Assembly (NCBI RefSeq): GCF_002836745.1
Contig: NZ_PJAR01000040.1
Span: 1 to 64,000, forward strand
Source of the DNA: Glaciecola sp. 33A
GTDB lineage: Bacteria; Pseudomonadota; Gammaproteobacteria; Enterobacterales; Alteromonadaceae
Direction of reading: 5' to 3'
DNA: 64,000 bases
Shown here: in pieces, positions 1-11,084 of the stretch
How positions within the stretch are numbered: position 1 is the stretch's first letter
Layout of the letters: the number at the start of each line of letters is the position of its first letter
The notes under the pieces: model-generated
What the model saw: only the letters and a program-made list of their open reading frames with translations
The model's database searches: none
Told to the model about the DNA's origin: nothing
Position numbers and translations under genes: made by a program

Positions 1-1132
1 CCACCTCTGCAATTTCTGTTTCTACAGTCTCGATCTCTGCAATTTCCACCTCTGCAATTTCTGTTTCCACAATTTCTGTTTCCACAATGTCGGTTTCTGC
101 AATTTCCACCTCTGTAATGTCGGTTTCTACAATGTCGGTTTCTGCAATTTCAGTTTCTACAATTTCCACCTCTGCAATGTCGGTTTCTGCAATTTCAGTT
201 TCTGCAATTTCCACCTCTGCAATGTCGATTTCTACAATGTCGGTCGCTGCAATTTCAGTTTCTACAGCTTCAATCTCTGCAATTTCAAGCTCTTTGTTTA
301 GTTCTTTTACAATTGGCGCAGGTAACGCTGGGATTGCATTTTCTGATGGTTCGGTAATGTTACTAGAAACCTGATCACTTAACTGACTAGATAAGTTAAC
401 GGTTTCTTCAATGGGTCTAAACTGGGACGTATCGGTGAGCAGTTCAGCTGATCCTCGATCTACATCTACTTCTGCTTCATTTGCCACTGCTTCAACTAAC
501 CCTACTTCATCCAATACAGCCTCATCCAATACAACCTCATCCAATACAGCCTCAACTAATACATCGTCTTCTGCAGCCAACACTTCAACAGCGACTTTAA
601 CCTCGGCAAATACCGTTTCTTGTGTATCAGAGTGAATTGGTTTTGCGCTTTGAATAATACTATTCACACCGTCATTAGTTGCTGTATTCAATTCTTCGAC
701 ACTGACAATATCTGCCACCGCATAATCTCGAGGAGGTGGTGTTGGTTCGCTCAATGCTACTGGCGATGATAACTCGTCTTTGACTGCGTTAGTAATAGCT
801 AAGCCGGCGAGCACAAGCTCAGCAATAGATTTTTGTGAATGGTCTATTGTCTCCGCAGGTGCCTGTCTAGCAACTAAATCGTTGATGCTATTTGATGGCT
901 GCTTGCCTGTGTAGGCTGCTAATTGAATGTTAGCTTCCCTAGAATTTAAAAGGGCAGTCAGTGCTTGCTCGACTTGAGCTGGCGTTTTTGCTTTTGGCTT
1001 AACTTGATTGGCTGTCGCGGAAGCAGATAGAGTGGCGGATAAAGAAGCAATGACGACACATGCTACTAAGCTTGGTATTAGTTTAGCCAATGGTGTGTTC
1101 GGATAATTTGTTGCTTTCATTGAATTTTTCAC
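1..1132 (-). CDS. Exported acidic pentapeptide-repeat protein, C-terminus cut by window edge
   Basis: This frame is open from 1132 to the left edge with no stop. I chose GTG at 1132 because an AGG lies about 8 bases upstream; an ATG four codons further in is the alternative. The N-terminus has a hydrophobic segment ending in Ala-rich residues, consistent with a signal peptide. A Pro/Ala-rich mature part follows, then Val/Glu/Asp-rich sequence, then at least 19 tandem pentads of consensus (E/D)-I-(A/V)-E-(T/V). I do not recognise the family. The strongly acidic, regular repeat suggests an extended envelope or surface segment, which is inference. It lies downstream of gltD on the same strand, 425 bases away, so it is probably a separate unit. 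Confidence 0.75.
   Translation of the reverse strand, partial: MKNSMKATNYPNTPLAKLIPSLVACVVIASLSATLSASATANQVKPKAKTPAQVEQALTALLNSREANIQLAAYTGKQPSNSINDLVARQAPAETIDHSQKSIAELVLAGLAITNAVKDELSSPVALSEPTPPPRDYAVADIVSVEELNTATNDGVNSIIQSAKPIHSDTQETVFAEVKVAVEVLAAEDDVLVEAVLDEVVLDEAVLDEVGLVEAVANEAEVDVDRGSAELLTDTSQFRPIEETVNLSSQLSDQVSSNITEPSENAIPALPAPIVKELNKELEIAEIEAVETEIAATDIVEIDIAEVEIAETEIAETDIAEVEIVETEIAETDIVETDITEVEIAETDIVETEIVETEIAEVEIAEIETVETEIAEV
2..286 (-). repeat. 15-bp tandem repeat, 19 copies visible
   Basis: Nineteen consecutive 15-base units, imperfect at third positions, encode one pentapeptide each in the minus-strand gene. Copies differ mainly by Ala/Val at position 3 and Thr/Val at position 5. 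The array continues to the window edge, so its full length is unknown. Confidence 0.85.
507..566 (-). repeat. Second 15-bp tandem repeat in the same gene
   Basis: Three nearly identical 15-base units (507-551) and a fourth degenerate one encode E-(A/V)-V-L-D type pentads in the same minus-strand gene. The 15-base period matches the larger array, so the protein has expanded twice with the same repeat length. Confidence 0.7.
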
Positions 1133-1557
1133 TGTGTTGACCTGCCTTAAATGCTAACTTTCGCTAAATTGCTGTTTTGCGCTACCAATACAGACTGGCG
1201 GTAGTGATTTACATTGCATTCGCATTTTTGGGTAAGCTGTGTCGTAGCCAATTTTTAACTGACAATGCAATACAAACGAAAGTCTAGTTTTTCGCTTCAG
1301 ACTATATGAGTTACATCGGCAGGATACTAGCTGTGCTGAAGGTTTGTAGTCTGCTAGATAATAGCTAGGTATGGTAAGTAATAACCTAATAGGGCATGTT
1401 GACGAACTTTAAGACGTTTCAATTCGATTTTTAAGTAACTTCTATGCTCTTTTAAATAAAGTTAAAAGACACAAAAAGACCAGTGTGCAGCCAAATAACT
1501 CCTTTTCTTTACTGCACACTCGCCTAATCACTTTGGCTTTTCTCTGTTTTAACGTAA
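1133..1557. other. Intergenic region between gltD and the repeat-protein gene
   Basis: This 425-base stretch holds the 3' flank of gltD and must hold the promoter of the repeat-protein gene. Apart from one inverted repeat (listed separately) I see no coding frame or RNA signature. Confidence 0.5.
1482..1520 (-). terminator. Possible terminator after gltBD
   Basis: A perfect 9-bp inverted repeat (AGTGTGCAG / CTGCACACT) has a 21-base loop. Read on the minus strand it is followed by GGTCTTTTTGTG. It lies about 40 bases past the gltD stop. The long loop weakens the call. Confidence 0.4.
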
Positions 1558-2985
<1,428 letters not shown>

Positions 2986-2988
2986 TTA

Positions 2989-5900
2989 CTATTGCGCTTG
3001 TACGCGTAGTTCTGCGGTGGAACGACTGATATGACCAAGCAAGTTTTTGACGTCGCTGGTTTTTGGCTTAATTAACCTAAAGTTTTTACTTTCTTCAGCA
3101 TAATTAGTCAAAAGATGCAGTGAGTGCTCACTACCTGTTTCTTCATAATGACGATTGATAAGTCCACGTAAATGTTCAGATAAAATAACTTTATCATCAA
3201 CGCTCATAATATCAACGAGGTCCTCATTTACCCTATTATCCATGTCATTAAACTCATCATACAAATAAGCAAAACCACCGGTCATACCGGCACCGAAGTT
3301 AATCCCGATGCCACCAAGACAAGCCACAATACCACCGGTCATATACTCGCAACCGTTGTCGCCCATGCCTTCTATAACCGCCACTGCACCTGAATTACGC
3401 ACAGCAAAACGTTCACCAGCACGACCCGCAGCGTAAAGCTTTCCGCCGGTTGCGCCATATAAACAGGTATTGCCCATAATTGTGCTGTTGTGAGTGTCAA
3501 ATGTCACATTACGCGGTGGGTGAATGACCAGCTTTCCGCCTGCCATGCCTTTACCTACGTAATCATTAGCATCACCGATTAAGCGCATGTTCAAGCCGCC
3601 TGCGTTCCAAACACCAAAGCTTTGGCCAACCGTGCCGGTCAATGTAAGTTGAATAGGACTATCTATCATACCTTGGTTACCATGTTTACTGGCAATGTAG
3701 CCCGATAAGGTTGCACCGATACTGCGGTCTGTATTCCGAACTTTGTAGGCTGCCTGTGCGCCTTTTAAACTTTCAACAGCATGTTTGTTTTCTTCTAAGA
3801 TCCGTTTGTTTAATAAGCCTTTATCAATAGGCTCATTGGTCGCTCCAGCGCTAAACAAACGAGTGTGTTTGCCTGCTTCTGGTTTAACCAATAAGGGGGA
3901 TAAATCAAGCCGTTGTTGTTTTGCAGTTTGTCCTTCCAATAAGGTCAATAACTCCGTTCTACCGACCAAATCTTCAAAGTTAATAACACCGATACTGGCC
4001 ATAATTTCGCGTACTTCTTCGGCGAGAAACTTAAAGTAGTTCATGACCATTTCAGGTAAACCGATGAAGTAATTGTCACGCAAAAATCTGTCTTGGGTTG
4101 CAACACCTGTTGCACAATTATTCAAATGACAAATACGCAAGTATTTGCAGCCTAAAGCAACCATAGGGCCAGTGCCAAAGGCAAAGCTTTCAGCACCTAA
4201 AATCCCAGCTTTAACTACATCCAAGCCTGTTTTTAATCCACCGTCAGTTTGTAATCGAACTTTGTGGCGTAATCCGTTTTCAACCAGTGCTTGCTGTGTC
4301 TCGGCTAAACCCAATTCAAAAGGGCTGCCTGCATACTTAACTGATGTTAATGGGCTGGCTCCTGTGCCGCCATCATATCCAGAAATTGTAATTAAGTCGG
4401 CATAAGCTTTAGCCACACCGGTAGCAATGGTACCTACACCCGGTTCAGACACTAATTTTACTGAGATCAATGCTTTCGGGTTAACCTGTTTAAGGTCAAA
4501 TATAAGCTGCGCTAAATCCTCAATTGAATAAATATCGTGATGCGGTGGCGGTGAAATTAGCGTCACGCCGGGCACTGAAAAGCGCAAATCAGCTATGTAT
4601 TTATTAACTTTATCGCCCGGTAGCTGGCCACCTTCACCGGGTTTAGCACCTTGAGCTACTTTAATTTGAATAACGCTCGCATTCATTAGGTAATGTGGCG
4701 TTACGCCAAAGCGACCTGAAGCAACTTGTTTGATTTTACTGTTTTTCTCGGTATTAAAACGCGCTGGATCTTCGCCACCTTCGCCCGAATTTGACTGTCC
4801 GCCCAAACGATTCATTGCTATTGCCAGCGCTTCATGTGCCTCTGGGCTAAGTGAGCCCATTGACATGGCTGCAGTATCAAAGCGTGGATATAACTTTTCT
4901 GCAGGCTCAACTTGATCAATATGAATGGCTTCTTTAAAGCTCTTTATTTCCATTAGATCGCGTAAGTGCGAAGGAGCTCTGTCATTGACTAAACTGCTAT
5001 ACATTTTATAATCTGCATAGTTTCCGCTAACAACTGCTTTTTGTAGTGAAGTCACTACATCTGGATTATAAGCATGGTATTCGCCACCGTGTACATATTT
5101 TAACAAACCACCGTGGGAAATTGTTTTGCGTTTTAGCCAGGCAATTCTTGATAGATTTGTAAGGTCTTGCTCAAAATCAACAAATGAGGCACCTTGAATA
5201 CGGCTTGGTACGCCTTTAAAGCAAAGTGCTACGACTTCACTATTAATGCCGACAGCTTCAAATAATTTAGAGCTTCTGTAACTTGCAATCGTGCTAATGC
5301 CCATTTTAGACATTATCTTATACAAGCCTTTATTAATTCCTTTACGGTAATTCAATAGAGCTTGCATAGAGCTAATATCTAATTCTTTCTTTTCGACCAT
5401 TTGCTCTATAGTTTCATACGCTAAGAAAGGATAAATGGCGGTTGCGCCAAGCCCAATTAGTACCGCAAAATGATGCGGATCTCTTGTTGAACCGGTCTCT
5501 ACAACGATATTCGCATCGCAACGCAGGGCTTTATCAATCAGTCTGCGCTGGACTGCGCCAACTGCCATGGCTGCAGGTATAGGTAGCGTGTCTGGACTAA
5601 TATCTCGGTCTGTAAGCACCACAAAAACAGCACCACGTTCTCTAACCGCTTCTTCTACTTCATCACAAATGCGGGTAATTGCGGCGGCAAGACCTTCTTC
5701 AAGGCGATAGTTAAGTTGAATTTGTTCGTTGTGATAGTGCTTTGAATCGAGTTCGCGAAGCTGTTTTAAGTCTGTATACATAAGAATAGGAGATTCAAAC
5801 AGAACTCGGTTTGCATAGCCGCTGGTTTCGTTAAATACGTTTTGTTCACGACCAATACAGGTAGCTAACGACATAACGTGGTTTTCACGCAATGAATCAA

Positions 5901-7455
5901 TCGGTGGGTTGGTAACCTGAGCAAATTGTTGTCTAAAGTAATCATATAGAGTGCGACTATTGGACGACATAACTGCCATAGGCGTGTCGTCGCCCATTGA
6001 ACCTACCGCTTCTTGGCCATCTTTTGCCAATACTTTGATTATTTGCTGCATTTCTTCGTAACTGTAGCCGTGCAGTTTATGGTAGGTCGCCATTTTGTTA
6101 TCGTCAAAGGCGCGTATCCCAATTTTACTGTGGTCAGCACTCTCAACCGTAACAAGATGTTTAATATGACTGTCTAGCCATTCTTTGTATGGATGGCGTG
6201 ATTGCAAGTCTTCATCAATTTCATTGGTACGCCAAATTTTACCTGTGTAGGTATCTACCGCTAGCATCTCACCGGGGCCTACACGGCCTTTTTCAATCAC
6301 ATCTTCTTGCTTATAATCCCAAATGCCAATTTCAGAAGCGAGCGTAATAAGGCCATCTTTTGTGATCACATATCTAGCTGGGCGTAATCCGTTTCTATCT
6401 AGGTTGCACGCGACATGGCGACCATTAGTTAACACGATACCCGCTGGGCCATCCCATGGTTCCATGTGCATTGAGTTAAATTCATAAAATGAACGTAATT
6501 CTTCACCCATGGTTTTGTTGTTTTGATAAGCCGGTGGCACTAGGAGACGCATTGCGCGGAATAGATCCATTCCGCCAGCCAAGAATAGTTCGAGCATGTT
6601 ATCAAGCGAGCTTGAGTCAGAACCGTCGTTATTTACAAACGGTGCTGCTTGCATTAAATCCGGTATTAGTGGTGTCGCAAACTTACTTTCACGAGCCGCG
6701 GCCCAATCGCGGTTGGCCTTGATTGTGTTAATTTCACCGTTGTGTGCTAAGTATCTGAATGGTTGTGCAAGCGGCCATTTAGGCAATGTGTTGGTTGAAA
6801 ACCGTTGGTGGAATACGCAAATACTTGATTGTAGGTTTTCGTCGGCAAGATCAAGATAAAATGCAGGCAAGTCCTTCGGCATGACTAAGCCTTTATATAT
6901 AGTTACCAACGCAGACAAACAGGCAACATAAAAGTCAGGGTCATCTTCTAAACGCTTTTCTGCGCGGCGTCTTGCCATGTATAAACGACGCTCTAGATCA
7001 TCTGTCCGCCATCCATTTGGGCAGTTAACAAAGACTTGTTCAATTTGTGGAACGCCGGTCAACGCTAAGTCGCCTAGGACAGTCTTATCAACAGGAACTA
7101 CTCGCCAGCCTAAAATAGGCAGCATTTCTCGTTCCATTTCTTCATTAAGAATTTGGCGAGACTGCTCGGCTAATGTCGGGTTTTGACTCAAGAAAATCAT
7201 ACCCACGCCGTAGTCTTTGGTTAATTTCCAGCCTTTGTCTTGGGCAATCTTTTGATAAAAAGCGTCGGGTTTCTGCAATAAGAGTCCGCAACCATCTCCT
7301 GTTTTACCGTCGGCGGCTACGCCTCCACGGTGCTGCATGCGATCTAACCCTTCAATTGCAGTTTTAACTAACTGGTGACTCGCCTGACCTGTTGTATGTG
7401 CAATTAGTCCAAAACCACAATTATCTTTAGAATCATTTTGATGATACAAACTCAT
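2989..7455 (-). CDS. gltB: Glutamate synthase (NADPH) large subunit
   Basis: This 1488-residue alpha subunit releases ammonia from glutamine and condenses it with 2-oxoglutarate. I place the start at ATG 7455, not at an upstream ATG at 7548. GGAAGGAG sits 5 bases before 7455, and this leaves a short propeptide (MSLYHQNDSKDN) before the conserved catalytic Cys of CGFGLIAH, as the family requires. A class-II amidotransferase domain comes first, then the central and FMN-binding barrel domains, three cysteines of the 3Fe-4S cluster (CKYLRICHLNNC, about residues 1103-1114), and the C-terminal beta-helix. It is the first gene of the gltBD operon. Confidence 0.97.
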   Translation of the reverse strand: MSLYHQNDSKDNCGFGLIAHTTGQASHQLVKTAIEGLDRMQHRGGVAADGKTGDGCGLLLQKPDAFYQKIAQDKGWKLTKDYGVGMIFLSQNPTLAEQSRQILNEEMEREMLPILGWRVVPVDKTVLGDLALTGVPQIEQVFVNCPNGWRTDDLERRLYMARRRAEKRLEDDPDFYVACLSALVTIYKGLVMPKDLPAFYLDLADENLQSSICVFHQRFSTNTLPKWPLAQPFRYLAHNGEINTIKANRDWAAARESKFATPLIPDLMQAAPFVNNDGSDSSSLDNMLELFLAGGMDLFRAMRLLVPPAYQNNKTMGEELRSFYEFNSMHMEPWDGPAGIVLTNGRHVACNLDRNGLRPARYVITKDGLITLASEIGIWDYKQEDVIEKGRVGPGEMLAVDTYTGKIWRTNEIDEDLQSRHPYKEWLDSHIKHLVTVESADHSKIGIRAFDDNKMATYHKLHGYSYEEMQQIIKVLAKDGQEAVGSMGDDTPMAVMSSNSRTLYDYFRQQFAQVTNPPIDSLRENHVMSLATCIGREQNVFNETSGYANRVLFESPILMYTDLKQLRELDSKHYHNEQIQLNYRLEEGLAAAITRICDEVEEAVRERGAVFVVLTDRDISPDTLPIPAAMAVGAVQRRLIDKALRCDANIVVETGSTRDPHHFAVLIGLGATAIYPFLAYETIEQMVEKKELDISSMQALLNYRKGINKGLYKIMSKMGISTIASYRSSKLFEAVGINSEVVALCFKGVPSRIQGASFVDFEQDLTNLSRIAWLKRKTISHGGLLKYVHGGEYHAYNPDVVTSLQKAVVSGNYADYKMYSSLVNDRAPSHLRDLMEIKSFKEAIHIDQVEPAEKLYPRFDTAAMSMGSLSPEAHEALAIAMNRLGGQSNSGEGGEDPARFNTEKNSKIKQVASGRFGVTPHYLMNASVIQIKVAQGAKPGEGGQLPGDKVNKYIADLRFSVPGVTLISPPPHHDIYSIEDLAQLIFDLKQVNPKALISVKLVSEPGVGTIATGVAKAYADLITISGYDGGTGASPLTSVKYAGSPFELGLAETQQALVENGLRHKVRLQTDGGLKTGLDVVKAGILGAESFAFGTGPMVALGCKYLRICHLNNCATGVATQDRFLRDNYFIGLPEMVMNYFKFLAEEVREIMASIGVINFEDLVGRTELLTLLEGQTAKQQRLDLSPLLVKPEAGKHTRLFSAGATNEPIDKGLLNKRILEENKHAVESLKGAQAAYKVRNTDRSIGATLSGYIASKHGNQGMIDSPIQLTLTGTVGQSFGVWNAGGLNMRLIGDANDYVGKGMAGGKLVIHPPRNVTFDTHNSTIMGNTCLYGATGGKLYAAGRAGERFAVRNSGAVAVIEGMGDNGCEYMTGGIVACLGGIGINFGAGMTGGFAYLYDEFNDMDNRVNEDLVDIMSVDDKVILSEHLRGLINRHYEETGSEHSLHLLTNYAEESKNFRLIKPKTSDVKNLLGHISRSTAELRVQAQ

Positions 7456-8015
7456 GTTTTCTCCTTCCACGGCATAACTGACCGAGGCACGTTGTCCTTG
7501 AACAAGCGTGATACTTGTTAAAAAAACGACACCGTCGCTGTATTTCATTTTATTGTTATTATTATTTGAGTTTTTTTGCTGTCGGTTTTGACCGAAATGT
7601 TGAGCCGTTTTGACATTCAGTTATTTAGAATGTTTATGCATTCAAAAGCGGGATTCATAAAATACCTATTCTTAACAAAGAAATCAATTATAAATACAAA
7701 TAATATCAATATTTATTTCGTGAATGGCTCTTTACACCAAGTTTAATAAGGGTGATATGGACTTACTACATTTGACTCAAACCAAATGCTTACTTATTTG
7801 AAAAAATAAGATTAAATGTTGAGCTGTAAATTGTGGCATGAATGTTGATTTTTAAATTCGTTACAGTCGATTTTTTTGAATGAAAATGTAAAATTAACTA
7901 CATAAGTATTAAACCAAATTGTATGAAATTGCTTGTCAATTTATTTCTTTATTGTCACTTATTTTACATTTTTGTTAGCATGCGTCCTATCTCATGTCTA
8001 AGACGAACTCTTTTT
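7456..8015. other. Divergent promoter region gltB / arcB
   Basis: This 560-base AT-rich stretch lies between the outward-facing gltB and arcB genes and must hold both promoters. On the plus strand a TTGACT at 7772 is followed 17 bases later by the poor -10 TATTTG, which I do not call a promoter. No RNA gene or conserved leader was recognised. Part of it (7923-8015) could be coding if arcB starts upstream. Confidence 0.4.
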
Positions 8016-10370
8016 ATGTATTTAATACCGCCAAACGATTCTTGGGCGATCAAATTTGCAAAGTTTGTTGACCGCTTTGGTACTCTAAAAATCAGTATTT
8101 TGTTTGTCATATTTACACTTTTATTCACATTGATTGGGTCCTATATAGTAAGGACTAGCTTAGGTAGTCAAATTGAAACGGTAGACTTCATTAGTCCTCT
8201 GGTACTGACCCTGTTGAGTGCTCCTTGGTTGTTATACTTTTTCAGTAAATTAATTAAACAGCTTGAGCATAGTCGAATTAATTTAGAAGAAGCCGTGAGT
8301 CAGTTAGAGCGTTTGCGCAAGCACGATGTCATTCTAAATCGTGAATTACAGAATAATATCCGTCAATTAAACCATGAAATAGAACAGCGTCGTAACGCGC
8401 AGTTAGAGCGCGAGCTTGTTTTTGAGGAGCTGGAGCGAGAAATAAAAGAGAAATCTGAACAAGAAATGCAAGCAAGAAGGCTATCGACGCTTACTCGTTC
8501 CATTATTGATGCGTCTCCTGACTTGATATATTACCGCAATGAAGAAGGGCGGTTTGCTGGTTGTAACCGAGTTGCCGAGGAAGTTACCGGTAAAACAGAA
8601 GCTGAACTACTAGGGCTCACGCCACATCAGGTTTACGATGAACAACTTGCTAGGCAAGTCGCCGCGAGTGACCATGAAGTACTAGAGACAAATGCTAGCT
8701 TGACCGAAGAGTTATGGCTGCAGTACGCAGACGGTCGCAGACGCTATTTTGAAATGCGTAAAGTGCCATTTTTTGATCAAGATGGACATCGCTTGGGTTT
8801 GTTAGCGTTTGGTCGTGATATGACCGATCGCAAACAAGCGGAAAGCGCAATAGCCCAAGCGAGCAAAGACAAAACTAAGTTCATTGCCACTATTAGCCAT
8901 GAATTGCGCACACCATTAAATGGCATTGTTGGTTTGAGCCGCATGCTGCGGGACACGCAATTAACTAAAGAGCAATTCGATTGGGTAAGCACTATCTATG
9001 CTAGCTCTATTACTCTGGGTAATATTTTCAACGATATTGTTGACCTTGATAAGCTTGATAGGGATAAAGTTGAAATCGATTTAAAAACAGTCAACATGCG
9101 CGAGTTTACCAACGAAATTAGCAGTATTGTTAGCTTATTAGCACAAGAAAAAAATCTAAGATTTAAATCTGAAATTATAGAGCCAATTCCTATTGCCATA
9201 GAAGCTGATGGAACAAGGTTGCGTCAAGTACTATGGAATCTTTTGTTTAATGCGATTAAGTTCACTCAAAAAGGTGAGGTGAAGCTAACGGTAGAAGCGG
9301 TTGATCAAGGCGCAGGTAACGCAAAAGTTACCTTCAGAATCACGGATACTGGCGTCGGTATCCCTACGGGTGAGTTAGATAAAATATTTGCTATGTATTA
9401 TCAAGTTGATCACCCCGATCACAAATCGGCTACTGGAACTGGTATTGGGCTTGCGATTTGTAAGCAGATGGTCGACAAGATGGGCGGTGAAATTCTTTTA
9501 CACAGCGTAGTTGGCCAGGGTACGTGCTTTGAAATTGTGTTACCAGTGGCCATTAGTCAGAAACAAGCCAAATTAGTTGAATTACAAGTCAGCAACTTAA
9601 ATATTTTGTTAGTTGAAGATATAGAATTAAATGTGTTAGTGGCTAAAGCGTTATTAGAAAAATTAGGACAACGAGTTGATGTTGCTATGACCGGCACCGC
9701 AGCAATTGAAATGGCCCGAAAAACCGAATATGACCTAATCTTACTTGATATCCAACTTCCCGATATGACCGGCTTTGACGTCGCAAAAGTGCTCCATGAC
9801 GAAGAGTTAGTGTTACAAACTCCGATAGTAGCATTGACCGCAAACGTGATTAAAAAACGTGAAGAGTATCTGCAAAATGGCATGGACGATATCATTACTA
9901 AACCGATCAAAAAGAGTCGGGTGATAGACGTGTTTAACGAATTGTTTGGTGCACAACAAATGCACGACGAAAGATGCCTGACAAGTGAAGTCGTGAGTAT
10001 TCCTAAAGTAGATAAAACACTAGATGTTGATATGTTGCAGATGCTGGTTGAGACTATTGGTGAAGACATGGTGCGCACTAGTTTAGGTATGTTCAAAGAA
10101 AAAATACCCGAGTATATGGAATTATTGAATGTCTCCCTTGCCGCAAATGAAAAGGCTGAAGTGTGTTCTCAAGCTCATAAAATTAAAGGCGCAGCCGGGT
10201 CTGTTGGCCTATTACGTGTGCTTCAAATAGCCAATAGAATTCAAGAAGGTGAGCACCCTGCTTGGTGGGAAAATGTTCATGATTGGGTTGCAGAGCTAGA
10301 AATGGCGATCGAAAAGGACGTTGATCACTTATTAGAGTGGGTAAATGAAAACAAGATAGACGACTAAACA
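8016..10370 (+). CDS. arcB: Aerobic respiration control hybrid sensor kinase ArcB
   Basis: ArcB senses quinone redox state at the inner membrane and phosphorylates ArcA. Two N-terminal membrane helices are followed by a coiled coil, a PAS domain (DASPDLIYYRNEEGRFAGCN), the kinase domain with HELRTP (His295), N/G boxes (TGVGIP, TGTGIGLA), a receiver domain with Asp578 (LLDIQLPDMTG) and an Hpt domain with His721 (HKIKGAAGSVG). These positions match His292, Asp576 and His717 of E. coli ArcB, which supports ATG 8016 over in-frame ATGs at 7923 and 7980. No start has a strong ribosome site. It is divergent from gltB. Confidence 0.95.
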
Positions 10371-10408
10371 CGAGTTGATACTAATATAGATAGGCATCGA
10401 GAATAGAA

Positions 10409-11023
10409 ATGACGACAAGTTACTCGATACCAGCCGGCACCAATAAAGTCGAGCTAGAAATAAAACGAAGCAAGTTTATTGCCTATGCGATTAACGTTAG
10501 TGATAGGCAACAAGCGGAAGCTTTTGTGACGCATTTAAAGAGCACTAACCCTCAAGCTAATCATGTTTGCTGGGCTTATATTGCAGGCTCTCCTGACACC
10601 ACTGAGCGCTCAATGAGTGACGATGGTGAGCCTAGCGGCACAGCCGGAATGCCTATGTTAAAAGTACTTCAATATAGCGGGCTAGGTGATATAGCGGTTG
10701 CTGTTGTCAGATATTTTGGTGGCACAAAGCTAGGAACAGGAGGCTTACAACGGGCCTATACTGATGCTGTTGTTCAAGTATTAGAAAATTTACCACTATC
10801 GCTAAAAGTGAGTCGTATTAGATTCAAAATTGAATATGACTATCGCTTTCAAGGAGCAATCGCTCGACTATTGCAACGCTATGCTGTGCAGGATATTGAG
10901 GCTACTTATCATAGCAATGTTATGCACAATTTCGCGGTCGCTGTCAGTGATGCGCCGGCATTGCAAGACGAGTTGATTGATATCACGTCTGACAATATTG
11001 TTATTCTTGGACTGGATCAATAG
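10409..11023 (+). CDS. yigZ: YigZ/IMPACT family protein
   Basis: The 204-residue protein has the UPF0029 N-terminal fold (IKRSKFIAYA, then SDDGEPSGTAGMPML and VRYFGGTKLGTGGLQRAY) and the smaller ferredoxin-like C-terminal domain typical of E. coli YigZ. The eukaryotic homologue IMPACT regulates the GCN2 pathway; the bacterial role is not well defined. It follows arcB by 38 bases in the same direction, and converges on mgtE 61 bases downstream. Confidence 0.9.
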   Translation: MTTSYSIPAGTNKVELEIKRSKFIAYAINVSDRQQAEAFVTHLKSTNPQANHVCWAYIAGSPDTTERSMSDDGEPSGTAGMPMLKVLQYSGLGDIAVAVVRYFGGTKLGTGGLQRAYTDAVVQVLENLPLSLKVSRIRFKIEYDYRFQGAIARLLQRYAVQDIEATYHSNVMHNFAVAVSDAPALQDELIDITSDNIVILGLDQ

Positions 11024-11084
11024 ACCTTCATGATTTATTGAATAGGCTGATTTTTCGAGTGACATTAGCAGCGAGTGCGATAAA

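Noticed and set aside
87-635. Plus-strand Ser/Thr-rich open frames
   Set aside because: They lie antisense to the minus-strand acidic repeat protein, and their low-complexity composition simply mirrors its Glu/Ile/Val codons.
7772-7800. Sigma-70 promoter for arcB
   Set aside because: TTGACT has a correct spacer, but the -10 TATTTG is too weak to call.
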